Of a stretch of DNA of 41,848 bases, positions 33,701 to 41,731 are shown piece after piece (position 1 is the first letter of the stretch; each line of letters opens with the position of its first letter). A program made the position numbers and the translations under genes. The notes beneath the pieces are model-generated. The model was not told the DNA's origin. It made no database searches and saw only the letters and a program-made list of their open reading frames with translations. The DNA is from Chloroflexota bacterium (GTDB lineage Bacteria; Chloroflexota; Anaerolineae; CG2-30-64-16): NCBI GenBank assembly GCA_026389845.1, contig JAPLHB010000180.1, forward strand, positions 1-41,848. Direction: 5' to 3'.

Positions 33701-36700
33701 CGGGGCCGATGTCGCCGCTGAGCTTGGCGTACCAGTCGCCGGCCTCCGGGCTGTCCACGATGTAGGTGAGCTGGCTGGTCTTCTGGCTTACCAGATCGGC
33801 GGCCACCTCCGCGGTCAGCGCCGCGCTGCCGGGCGCCTGCCGCAGGAAGATCGTCTGCACGTGGCCTTCGGGGAGCGCCAAGCCGGGCAGGGTCAGCAGC
33901 AGTTCGGCCATGCCGGTGCGGCGGATTTCCAGGTTGTATGGGCCGCCTGGCAGCGAGAGATAGCCGGTGGGGTTTCCGAAAGTCAGGTTATGCGCCAACA
34001 CCAAACCGCCGCTGATCGCCACGTCCACGGCCGGCGCGCCGGTCGCGGCATGGACGATCCGCAGACGGCTTTGGCCCAGGCTGGGCAGGGTGTTGTCGTC
34101 GGGCCAGATCAGGAATTGCAGGCCGCTGCCGTCCGGCGCAGCCACGACGGTGGTGTCGCGGTCGGCCAGGACATCGAGCGAAGTAGTGGCAAGCACCGGG
34201 CCGGTGGTGCCTGCCGCGAAGAGTTGAATCTGCCGGCTGCCCTGGGGCAGGGCGGCGTAGCCGGTGATCGCGCTGGCCGCGCTCGTGGTCGAGAAGGGCA
34301 CCGCGGCGAAGAGCAGATCGCCGTCGGCCCGTACGTCCAACGCCGGCCCCGCTGGCGCGGCGTAGACGAAGCGCACCCGCCCCTGCGGGGTCGCATCCTG
34401 GCTGATCACAGCTTGCAGCGCGGGCGCTCCGGGCGTTGGCGCTGCCAGCCCCAGCACGAGCACCGAATAGACCACGCCGGCATCCAACGCCAGGCCGGGC
34501 AGGGTCAGCAGGGGATCGGTCAGGCCGGCCAGGCGGATTTCCAGCGTGTAGACGCCGGAATTGACCGGCACATAGTCGCCCGCGGCGCCGAAGGTCGCAT
34601 CATAGAACGCGGCCGGGCTGCCGGTGATGACGATGTCCAGGCTGCCGGCATCGGGCGAGAGGTGGAGCGCCCGCACGCGGGCCTGGCCTGCCTCGGGCCG
34701 CCGGTTGTCGTCGGCCAAGACGACCAGCGTCTTGCTGCCGCCCTGTCCTGCGGCCACCGCGGTGTAGTCCGCGCCGGACTCCGCGGCGAAGGTGGCCGAG
34801 GCCAGGATCGGCCCGGTCGCGCCTGTGGGGACGACCGCCAGGGTGTGGGTGATCGGCGTCAGGCTGACGTAGCGGGAGGTCGCAGCGAAGCCGGGATTGA
34901 CGTAACGTACCGCGCCATCCACCAGCAGGTCAACCGCCGGCACATCGGGAAGGGCGTTGGCGAAGCGCAGCATGGCGGTCGGCGTGACCGGCGTGGCGGC
35001 AGCCACGCCCGCGCCGGCCGCGGTGAGGCGATCCTCGATGGCCGGTTTGACGGCCGGCGCAACCAGGTGCCAGGCACTTTCCGAAGTGCCTGGCACGTGC
35101 GCGCCTGACACCTGAACACTGGCCGAATAGGTCACGACTTCGACGTAATGCACGCCGCTTATCACCGTGCTCGGCCCGATCTCGCCCCCGCCCGGCGTGA
35201 TGAGCGTCAACTCCGGCACGTCGCCGTTGCGGGTGAGAGCGAAGGTGGCCTGGCCCGCGGCGACGATCGGCACGCGCACCAGCACGTCGCCGTCGGGCGC
35301 AAAGGCCAGACCGTCACCGGCATCCCAGGCCGCGTCCGGCCGCGCCTCGCCGCGGGTCTTGGCCGCGCGCCACTGTTGCCGGGCCGCGGCCACCTGGCTC
35401 GCGCCGAGCAGCCGGTATTTGTCCACGTTGCTGCCGATCTTGATCGTGCCCCGCTGGTCAATGTAGAACCCGGCGCTGTACTTGCCCGCGCCCGGCATAT
35501 CAAACTCGACAGTCCCCTTGAAGCCCCAGGCCGTGCCGCCCGTCGGCACCTGGAACTCGCCGACCTCCGCCCGCACCTGGCCCAGGTACACGTTGGACCA
35601 CGGCACCTCGATGCAGGTCTTGCAGGTGTTGACCTTCCAGGGCCAGCAGTTGACCCCGTTGTAGGTGCTGCCGTTGGGGCAGCAGAGCCAGGTGAAGCAG
35701 CCGGTGTAGATCGCGCCCTTGGGGACGCCCACCTCCAACGTCGCGACGCCGGTCAGGTGGAAACGGCCCGCGTCGCTCCACGCGTTGACTGTGGCCGTGC
35801 CCTTGGCGACGACGAGCTGCACCCAAAGCGTCGCTGAGAAGCGGCCCTGGGTCAGATGCGCCTTGGCGCCGCCCACCTGGATGCTGAAGAGCTTCACCGT
35901 GCCGGCCAGGGCGATATCCAGCGGCCCGGTCTTGATTGTGGCCGTGGCCTCCGCGTCGGCGACCGCGAGCGATCCGATCTTCGTGCCGGCTGTCACCTGG
36001 ACGCCGATTTCGACGACCGTGCGGGCCGGCCGGCCGGGCGCTCCGGGTTCCAGCGTGATCGAGCCGCTGGCGCTCGTGAGGAAGAAACCGGTGTCACCGA
36101 CGGCGAGGGAGCAGTTCTTCAAGGCCACCGAGGCCTCTTCCAGGCGGATGCTGGGGAGACCGGCTGGATCGGTTGATGCTTCCTGCCCACCCAGAGCTGA
36201 CGGCAGACCGCTGACGGCAGACCGTGAGTCGGACGCCGGCGCGACCGCCAGCACCGTGTTCCCCGTCGTATCTGCGCGAATCGAGACCTTCACGGCGATG
36301 CCGCAGTTATTGCCGGCGCCCAGGCCGGGGATGTTAAAGGACCCGTTCGCGGCGATGCGGTAGCTGCCGCCCGTCTCGACCAGGCTGCCGTTCAATGACA
36401 TCAGCGTGAACCCGCCGACGCTGATGTTGGGCAGCTTGAAGCTGCCGCTGCCAATGCTGACGCCGCCCAAGCCGATCTTGACATTTGTCACCTCCGCGGC
36501 CAGCCCGCTGAGGCCCTCCGGCAGTTTGAGCGCCGCGTGGCCCACCGAGAGCCCGGTTGGATCAATCTGCACATTCGTCATGCCCAGGGTCAGGCCCGCG
36601 ATCTTCACATCCAGCGATTTGATCGAGCCGGTGATCTGCGCGAATTCGTTGATGGTGATCTGGCAGTCGGCGCGGCCCTCTACGCCCTTGACCTTCAGCT

Positions 36701-39248
36701 CCACGGTGCCGGCCAGGGAAAGCTGGAAGGTCGTGCCGCTGCTGTTCATGAGCAGCCCGATCTTGGCCCCGCGCACGACCAGGATGTTCGGGATCAGGCT
36801 GAAGTCGCCGATGTCAATCAGCCCGCTGCCATCTATGATCCGCACGCCGGTCGGGCCGATAGACAACTCGCCGATCCGGCCGTGGATGCCTTGCAGGACG
36901 TCCACGTGGAACTGCACATCGCGCGCGGTCAGGCCGCCGCGATCTATCCGAAGCGACGCAAGCGCCAACACGGCCGGACCCAGCTTGAAGCTAACCGAGC
37001 CATTCTGTGCGGTGGCGACCAGGCTCCAAACGCCGCTCGTGCTGATCGAGCCGGTCACGTTCATCCGCTGCTCGGTCTCCGTGGCCCTGCCCAACCCTAG
37101 GACGCTGGTGACGGTTAGCCTATAGCCGCCGACGTCGGGCGCGAGAACCGCCGTGGTCTCCTTCATCCGGGCGAGCGCGCCGAACTTGATCTCCGGCAGG
37201 GCCATCGTGCCCGACCAGGCCACCCCGGTTCGACCCACCGTAAACCCGAAGATGATCGGCGAGTTCGGCAGCCCGAGCGGCGAGAGGTCCAGCCCCGCCG
37301 AGCCGCTGACCGAGAAGTTCACCAGGTCAACACCGCTGATGGCGACCGCCGAGCCGACGGTATAGCTGGCGATCTTGTTGAGCAGGTTTTCGGTCGTTTT
37401 TTCGACGATGGCGCGGCCCGTGGCGGGGATAGAGCGAATCGTGCCGGCCACCAGCGCGACCCGTTCGCTCGTCTCCGAAATGAGCATCTCCATCCGCCCC
37501 GTGGCCTGGAGCAGGTCGTTTGTGAAGATGATGTTGGCGCCGGCGCCGGTGACCAGCATCAGGTCGTTGATCGAGAGATTGCCCTCGGCCAGCCAACTTC
37601 CGTCGGACTGCTGCACGATGCTATCGGCTCTCACCTTGAGCTTGCCGACGGTCTGCTCCTGCTGGTTCGGCGGGCGTGTCCAGGTGGCCGTGGGCGTGGG
37701 TGTGATCGTGCCTGTGGGCGTAGCGGTGACTGTGCCCGTGCGCGTCGGCGTCCGCGTCGGAGAGGCCGATGGCGTAGGCGTGGGGGTGTGAGTCCACGGC
37801 GTGCCAGACGAAGTGGGCGTCGGGGTCCTGGTCCTGGTCGCGGTGGCGGTCGGTGTCGGCGTGAACGTCGGGGTGATCACCGGCGGCGCGCAGGAATCGA
37901 AGAGCGCGGTCACCGAATTGTCGGCGTAGTTGGCGACGTAGACGCGGTTCGAGCCGGTGTCCACGACCACGCCGTCGCCGTCGCCGTTGCCTACGGACAC
38001 CGCGCCGGTGTAGGTGTTGCTGTTCCCGTCAATCCGGTAGAGTTGGTTCCCCCTTGCCGCGACGAAGACCGCATTGCCGTTGGTGTTGACCGCCAACGCG
38101 TGCGGCTCGCCCGGCAGATTGATCTCGGCCAGCGGCGCCAGGGTCGCCGCGTCGTAGACATACACTTTGGGCGCGATGCTGGAGATGTAGATGCGGTCGA
38201 GGATCGGGTTGTATGCGATGCCGACCAGCCCGGAGTCGTTGACGTGGATCTGCTTGCGGGCCGTGTTGCTGCCGTCCACCGCGTAGACATCGCCCGACCA
38301 GTTGGTCAGCACGTAGGCCAGGTTGCGGCCGGTGTCCACCGCGATGAAAGTGGGCAGGTTGGGCAGGCCGATGTGAGCGGCCACGCTATTCGTCAGCCCG
38401 TCCACCACATCCAGGCTATTGCTCCCGAAGTTGGCGACGTAGACCCGGTTCGTGACCGGGTTGACCGCCACGCCGAACGGCTGCGACCCCACCGGCACGA
38501 CCGCTTCGACCGCGTAGGTGGCGGCGTTGAGGACGGTCAGGCTGGCGCTGTCTCGGTTGGTGACGTAGATACGGTTGAGCGTGGGGTTGTAGGCGATCTG
38601 ATTGGGCGAGGCGATGCCCGGCACGGTACGCTCGACCGCGTTGGTCGCGGTGTTGATGACGGCCAGGTTGTTGCTCATATAGGAGGCGGCATAGACCCGC
38701 CCCGCGGCCGGATTCGCGGCCAGTCCCTTCGGCCCGGCGATGGGCGCGATGGTTCCCTGTGGGGAGGGCAGGCAACTGTCGGAGGGCGACTGCGAATTGG
38801 GCGACTGCGAATTGGGCGACCGCAAGGGATCGCCCCTACCGGCCGTCGCCGCGTCGGAGCTTGTAGGGGCTGGTCTTGCACCTGCCCCCAACGCCGGCGC
38901 GCGCGGCGGAATGCCCGTGCTCAGGTATTGCTCGATCGTGCGCTCGAACCCATCCGCCGACTGGTCGAGACCCTCCGCGGCGTTGAGATAGGCCTCCAGA
39001 GCGGCCAGCACGGCCTCCTGGAAACGCTGCGGATCGGCCTGAGAGACGCGGGCGAAGTAGGCGTCCCGTTCCTCGCCTGGTTGCCGGGGATAGTACGCCG
39101 AAGCGGCGACACCGGCATTCGGGCTGCGGGCTGCGCCGGTCTGCGGCGCCAGGTAGGGCGCGGCTGCGGCGAGCGGCGAGAGGGTCTGGGCCAGGATGAC
39201 CAGCAGAGTGGCCCAAACGACCAACAGGGGACGGTGGGGACGGTTCAT
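30726..39248 (-). CDS. Giant exported multidomain protein (YVTN propeller, DUF4397, DUF11, CBM-like)
   Basis: A 2840-residue exported protein, likely surface or matrix. ATG 39248 has GAGGAGG upstream and starts a signal peptide. Approximate layout: helical N-terminal region and low-complexity linker to 160; YVTN beta-propeller 163 to 453 (NRVYVANFGSNSLDVVDG); Thr/Pro linker to 525; long beta-rich region of unknown family to 1290, including a cluster of six cysteines near 1185 to 1213; DUF4397-like repeats 1420 to 1835 (VRALHLSPDAGSLDIVI); fibronectin/Ig-like domains to 2386; two DUF11 domains to 2640 (NRGPSLATGVRLTDTLPAG); the motif RYFPLTLK; a short linker; and a C-terminal lectin/CBM-like jelly-roll (NSGFEEDAGW..WMYVDDVRVEVC). 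It has no catalytic motif that I can see. Dispersed repeats are inserted in frame. Confidence 0.9.
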   Translation of the reverse strand: MNRPHRPLLVVWATLLVILAQTLSPLAAAAPYLAPQTGAARSPNAGVAASAYYPRQPGEERDAYFARVSQADPQRFQEAVLAALEAYLNAAEGLDQSADGFERTIEQYLSTGIPPRAPALGAGARPAPTSSDAATAGRGDPLRSPNSQSPNSQSPSDSCLPSPQGTIAPIAGPKGLAANPAAGRVYAASYMSNNLAVINTATNAVERTVPGIASPNQIAYNPTLNRIYVTNRDSASLTVLNAATYAVEAVVPVGSQPFGVAVNPVTNRVYVANFGSNSLDVVDGLTNSVAAHIGLPNLPTFIAVDTGRNLAYVLTNWSGDVYAVDGSNTARKQIHVNDSGLVGIAYNPILDRIYISSIAPKVYVYDAATLAPLAEINLPGEPHALAVNTNGNAVFVAARGNQLYRIDGNSNTYTGAVSVGNGDGDGVVVDTGSNRVYVANYADNSVTALFDSCAPPVITPTFTPTPTATATRTRTPTPTSSGTPWTHTPTPTPSASPTRTPTRTGTVTATPTGTITPTPTATWTRPPNQQEQTVGKLKVRADSIVQQSDGSWLAEGNLSINDLMLVTGAGANIIFTNDLLQATGRMEMLISETSERVALVAGTIRSIPATGRAIVEKTTENLLNKIASYTVGSAVAISGVDLVNFSVSGSAGLDLSPLGLPNSPIIFGFTVGRTGVAWSGTMALPEIKFGALARMKETTAVLAPDVGGYRLTVTSVLGLGRATETEQRMNVTGSISTSGVWSLVATAQNGSVSFKLGPAVLALASLRIDRGGLTARDVQFHVDVLQGIHGRIGELSIGPTGVRIIDGSGLIDIGDFSLIPNILVVRGAKIGLLMNSSGTTFQLSLAGTVELKVKGVEGRADCQITINEFAQITGSIKSLDVKIAGLTLGMTNVQIDPTGLSVGHAALKLPEGLSGLAAEVTNVKIGLGGVSIGSGSFKLPNISVGGFTLMSLNGSLVETGGSYRIAANGSFNIPGLGAGNNCGIAVKVSIRADTTGNTVLAVAPASDSRSAVSGLPSALGGQEASTDPAGLPSIRLEEASVALKNCSLAVGDTGFFLTSASGSITLEPGAPGRPARTVVEIGVQVTAGTKIGSLAVADAEATATIKTGPLDIALAGTVKLFSIQVGGAKAHLTQGRFSATLWVQLVVAKGTATVNAWSDAGRFHLTGVATLEVGVPKGAIYTGCFTWLCCPNGSTYNGVNCWPWKVNTCKTCIEVPWSNVYLGQVRAEVGEFQVPTGGTAWGFKGTVEFDMPGAGKYSAGFYIDQRGTIKIGSNVDKYRLLGASQVAAARQQWRAAKTRGEARPDAAWDAGDGLAFAPDGDVLVRVPIVAAGQATFALTRNGDVPELTLITPGGGEIGPSTVISGVHYVEVVTYSASVQVSGAHVPGTSESAWHLVAPAVKPAIEDRLTAAGAGVAAATPVTPTAMLRFANALPDVPAVDLLVDGAVRYVNPGFAATSRYVSLTPITHTLAVVPTGATGPILASATFAAESGADYTAVAAGQGGSKTLVVLADDNRRPEAGQARVRALHLSPDAGSLDIVITGSPAAFYDATFGAAGDYVPVNSGVYTLEIRLAGLTDPLLTLPGLALDAGVVYSVLVLGLAAPTPGAPALQAVISQDATPQGRVRFVYAAPAGPALDVRADGDLLFAAVPFSTTSAASAITGYAALPQGSRQIQLFAAGTTGPVLATTSLDVLADRDTTVVAAPDGSGLQFLIWPDDNTLPSLGQSRLRIVHAATGAPAVDVAISGGLVLAHNLTFGNPTGYLSLPGGPYNLEIRRTGMAELLLTLPGLALPEGHVQTIFLRQAPGSAALTAEVAADLVSQKTSQLTYIVDSPEAGDWYAKLSGDIGPDDQYLLTVLGSVPAPQLTGVVAAQTAAAQADVSWRLNASQVNSLVNIYANGGPITTTQVITHTDGVTETVTADFFTGAALAVGLHGTDTTWIDGSLHTQAVSLDALPNGAYRLWVEALDGHNAPARMYAPAPVVITRTWATGWPAALAALPGYRSLAVTWERHPDPSVDRYLLHIAPQDTLTETLSLDVGGALTATVGSLTPGQPYRLWVEALDEETGQTARSEEITAAPSAAAFTLAAVPASLSLRPGETAALALTLTAAADPYPEAVGLATGPLTPGLSVVFANDTITPTTAGAQTTAALSITNDMPGGGYLVPFVAFASGITVTASATVNVIAPTFDLAASPRVLTLAAGGVQTLTVTAAGHNGAAAPISLSLADAPLGLAYQFTPGAILPGGSASLVLSDTGLLQYGSYTPELIGVAGTQTARVPLRLSVIKPGLDLAAEPTHLIVQAGQGITLPVSLIGLDWSLPVSLTVSGQITDGLVGLSVPVANVGSTLLLQVQMAATTPVGVYPLSLRGASGGQFRTLPVEVQVVAEATTADLTIRQEVSADPALAGAVLTYTVIAANRGPLDATGVSLTQTLPADAHFLIVSPPPYPGTCVHSTPTQWRCDLPLLAAGGKVVFQATAALSADLPAGTLLTSEAQISAAQPEGDPTDNTESLVVPAATQADLELIGYDLPGQVKPGGELIYVFFATNRGPSLATGVRLTDTLPAGVALTLADTTKGACAAGSGQVVCDLGSLAAGTTATVVLRGRLGPDVAGPLINRAEVYGDQPDPNLTNNVVVARTALLMLRYFPLTLKTYTAPRPTPTPTTPCTNVVANSGFEEDAGWTFEVTGSTGSYATAASQTGARSARLGLLPGARVAARSPDVIERTLAGEDLPAGATISSVYQTIAIPASGSATLRFWYRPGTADTANDFQRVLLLDPTAYRLLDTVMVTLENATAWREAPAFDLAAYRGRSVVIYFETYNDSIEAEGRTWMYVDDVRVEVCQ
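35067..35096. repeat. 13-bp-stem palindromic repeat inside the giant gene
   Basis: GTGCCAGGCACTT at 35067 to 35079 and AAGTGCCTGGCAC at 35084 to 35096 are perfect arms around TCCG. It is read through in frame as part of the coding sequence (HVPGTSESAWHLV). It looks like a REP-type mobile palindrome. Confidence 0.75.
38787..38888. repeat. Patchwork of dispersed repeats coding a linker
   Basis: Three units lie side by side. CGACTGCGAATTGGG is repeated with a period of 15 nt at about 38787 to 38820. GACCGCAAGGGATCGCCCC follows at 38818. GTAGGGGCTGGTCTTGCACC and its partner CTGCCCC end at 38888. All are translated as low-complexity linker (SPNSQSPNSQS, then AAGRGDPLR-like, then GARPAPT). Confidence 0.6.
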
Positions 39249-39398
39249 CGCTGCCTCCTCGGCCGGCGGCCTCGCCGGCGCGTGTCTTGCCACAACTGAT
39301 TGTCAGGGGTGACTATGTCTCATGGATCAAGACGCAGCCAGGGGCAGAAAGTTGCTCGATGGGGGCAGCGGTGGCTCAACCGACCCGCCGACAGCAAG

Positions 39399-39539
39399 TA
39401 ACTGTTCACCGTTACTCCGCGAACGCCGTAGCATAGGGCCTTGTGCCCGTTCCGCGCCCCTTTTACAGCCGTTTTGACGCCCGCGAAGCGCCCACAAGGG
39501 GCTATGCTACAAGTCCGTTACCCCAACGGTGAACAGTTA
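39399..39539. mobile_element. 141-bp MITE-like element with 10-bp flanking direct repeats
   Basis: CGACAGCAAG occurs at 39389 to 39398 and at 39540 to 39549, directly flanking the element. The termini TAACTGTTCACCGTT and its complement are perfect inverted repeats. Inner arms GTAGCATAG-n3-CTTGTG (39428) and CACAAG-n3-CTATGCTAC (39493) are also complementary, so the whole unit is a long imperfect palindrome. It carries no gene. It sits in the 536-nt gap between the giant gene and the NagB-like gene. Confidence 0.75.
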
Positions 39540-39609
39540 CGACAGCAAGGCCAGTTGCGGATTTCACGGAATCCGATTACAATGCGCCCCAATTAACCGA
39601 CGAAGCCGA

Positions 39610-39624
39610 CCAGTTGCGAACTGG
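39610..39624. other. Small hairpin upstream of the NagB-like gene
   Basis: CCAGTT-GCG-AACTGG folds into a 6-bp stem with a 3-nt loop. It lies 160 nt upstream of the start codon. It may be part of a repeat or a leader structure. Apart from it and the MITE I see nothing else in 39299 to 39784. Confidence 0.25.
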
Positions 39625-39784
39625 CCGGCCTCGCACTCCGAATTCTGTGAGTCCCAGGAACCGGGGCATCGCAGCCTTTACGGCGAAGTGCTGTGCGGAA
39701 ACACCGCTGTGGCGGCGAGTGTTATTTGCCTGGATTTCCACCACCGGCACGGAACCACACACGAGCAACTCAAGGGGAGGCAAC

Positions 39785-40753
39785 ATGTTCAAGGGTCTCG
39801 AGTTCAAGATGGCATCCTGGATTCCATTCCAGGATCAGACGGCATGCGAGAAGGCGCGGTCGGTCACGCACGCCGATCTTGCGAGTTTCCAGCATCCCAA
39901 CCTGAAGATCACGATCCTGAAGGACGAAGAGATCGCCTTTCATCAGGTGATGGCGATCTTTGGGCGGATCAAGCAGGCGGCGGACGAGGGGCGGCGACAC
40001 GTGATCATCTTGCCGAACCCGGAGCCGCTTTACGCCTCGGTGGCGTTCCTGTGCAACAAGTTCCGAGTGAACTGCCGCCATCTGCACACCTTCAACATGG
40101 ACGAATGCGCCGACCAGGACGGCAACATCGCGCCCGAAACGTGGGAGAACTCCTTCCAGTTCAACATGAAACGCAACTTCTACGCCAAGCTGGACCCCGA
40201 TCTGCGGCCACCTGAGAGCCAGATTGTGGGTCCCACCAATGCCAACTTTGCGCATTACGGTAAAATGATCGAGGATCTGGGTGGGGCCGACGTATGCTAC
40301 GGCGGCATTGGCTGGTCCGGCCACGTGGCCTACATCGAGCCGGGCTCTGACGCGTTCCCACTCCTGCCGATGGACGAGTGGATCAAGATCGGGCCGCGCA
40401 TTGTGACGCTAACCCCGTTCACCATTCTGCAGAACTGCCTTCTTGAGGACACAGGGATCAGCGGCGACTGGTCGTCTATGCCCCCCAAGGGCGCCACGAT
40501 AGGTCCGAAAGAGTACATCGGCGCACGGCTGCGTAGCTCGTGGAACGGATTCATGTGCGGCGCCTCACAGGTGTCATGGCAGCGCTTCACCATGCGCCTG
40601 GCTATCACAGCTAAACCGACGCCGCTGGTGCCGTCAACGATGTTGCAGATGGGACCTAGCGAGCTGTTCATCAACGAGAGCCTGGCTGCCGACATCAAGC
40701 CGGATGCGGTCACGGATCTTGCGTGGCACACCGACATCAAACTGCTGGACTAA
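39785..40753 (+). CDS. Glucosamine-6-phosphate deaminase/isomerase-like protein
   Basis: A 322-residue NagB-superfamily protein, starting at ATG 39785 after GGGGAGG. NagB converts glucosamine-6-phosphate to fructose-6-phosphate and ammonia. The HTFNMDECAD segment matches the NagB MDE motif with the catalytic base Asp. The second motif reads GGIGWSGHVAYIEPGS, where NagB enzymes have GxDGHIAFNEP. His and Glu are kept, but the Asp of the relay is Ser here. The protein is about 50 residues longer than E. coli NagB. Activity or substrate may therefore differ. It stands alone between a MITE and gene fragments, with no sugar-transport or nag genes in view. Confidence 0.78.
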   Translation: MFKGLEFKMASWIPFQDQTACEKARSVTHADLASFQHPNLKITILKDEEIAFHQVMAIFGRIKQAADEGRRHVIILPNPEPLYASVAFLCNKFRVNCRHLHTFNMDECADQDGNIAPETWENSFQFNMKRNFYAKLDPDLRPPESQIVGPTNANFAHYGKMIEDLGGADVCYGGIGWSGHVAYIEPGSDAFPLLPMDEWIKIGPRIVTLTPFTILQNCLLEDTGISGDWSSMPPKGATIGPKEYIGARLRSSWNGFMCGASQVSWQRFTMRLAITAKPTPLVPSTMLQMGPSELFINESLAADIKPDAVTDLAWHTDIKLLD

Positions 40754-40770
40754 GCAGGTAACACCTAGTT

Positions 40771-40971
40771 CGCGGCGTTGAGATAGGCTTCCAATGCGGC
40801 CAGCGCGACCTCCTGGAAGCGTTGCGGATCGGCGCGGGAGACGCGGGCGAAGTAGGCGTTCCGTTCCTCGCCCGGCTGCCGGGGATAGTGCGCCGAAGCG
40901 GCGACACCGGCATTCGGGCTGCGGGCTGCGCCGGTCTGCGGCGCCAGGTAGGGCGCGGCTGCGGCGAGCGG
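40771..40971 (-). pseudogene. 201-bp duplicate of the giant gene's 5' region
   Basis: This segment matches 38976 to 39176 base for base in length, without indels. The last 80 or so bases are identical; the rest differ at scattered positions. It encodes [20 protein letters not shown] through EAYLNAA, lacking both signal peptide start and all later domains. It abuts an hsdR fragment at 40971/40972, so it is a dead gene piece. Confidence 0.85.
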
Positions 40972-41731
40972 CCCCGATGCCGGTTTGCCGCGCAAGCCCG
41001 GCGACCGGCGCATCGGCGTGGTCTGGCACACGCAAGGCTCCGGCAAAAGCCTGACCATGGCGTTCTATGCGGGCAAGATCATCCAACACCCCGGCATGGA
41101 GAACCCCACGGTCGTCGTCCTGACCGACCGCAACGACCTGGACAACCAGCTCTTCGACAACTTCAGCCTTGACAAAGACCTGCTGCGCCAGGAGCCGGTG
41201 CAGGCCGAAAGCCGCGCCGACCTGCGGGCGAAGCTGCGCGTGGCGTCCGGCGGCGTGATCTTCACCACGATCCAGAAATTCTTCTTCGAGGAAAGCGGGC
41301 ACCCACAAGGAGGGCACCCACAAGGGGATGCCCCTACATTGTCGGAGCGGCGGAACATCGTGGTCATCGCCGACGAGGCGCAGCGCAGTCAGTACGACTT
41401 CATTGACGGCTTCGCCCGGCACATGCGCGACGCACTGCCCAACGCCTCCTTCATCGGCTTCACCGGCACGCCCATCGAGCGCACAGATGCCAACACGCGG
41501 GCGGTGTTCGGCGACTACATCAGCATCTACGACATCCGGCAGGCGGTCATTGATGGTGCCACGGTACCCATCTACTACGAAAACCGCCTGACCAAGCTGG
41601 CATTGGACGAGCGCGAGCGCCCCAAACTGGACCGGGAATTCGAGGAGGCGACCGAGGGCGAGGAGGTCGAGCACAAGGAGAAGTTAAAGAGCCGCTGGGC
41701 CCAGTTGGAGGCTTTAGCCCAATGGCACTAA
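40972..41731 (+). pseudogene. hsdR: Internal fragment of type I restriction subunit HsdR
   Basis: HsdR is the motor/nuclease subunit of type I restriction enzymes. The fragment holds Walker A ([16 protein letters not shown]), the [14 protein letters not shown] motif, the DEAQRSQYD box and [10 protein letters not shown]. The N-terminal nuclease domain is missing; homology starts abruptly at 40972, where the giant-gene copy ends. The C-terminal half is missing too: [11 protein letters not shown] is followed by AQWH and a stop at 41729, at an IS4-like end. A repeat insertion reads [13 protein letters not shown] in the middle. No hsdM or hsdS is visible. It is non-functional. Confidence 0.85.
41297..41339. 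repeat. Dispersed repeat inserted in frame in the hsdR fragment
   Basis: GGGCACCCACAAGG occurs twice (41297 and 41312), followed by the palindromic GGGGATGCCCC and CTACA. It resembles the GTAGGGGC-type units in the giant gene linker. It adds [13 protein letters not shown] between two conserved HsdR strands. Confidence 0.7.

Noticed and set aside
32349..35108. 919-residue plus-strand open frame opposite the giant gene
   Set aside because: It is a long antisense shadow caused by high G+C codon use. Its sequence is compositionally odd (Arg/Gly/His/Gln-rich), while the minus strand holds recognisable DUF4397 and DUF11 domains.
37788..39299. 503-residue plus-strand open frame opposite the propeller region
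   Set aside because: Antisense shadow of the YVTN propeller coding strand; no domain resemblance.
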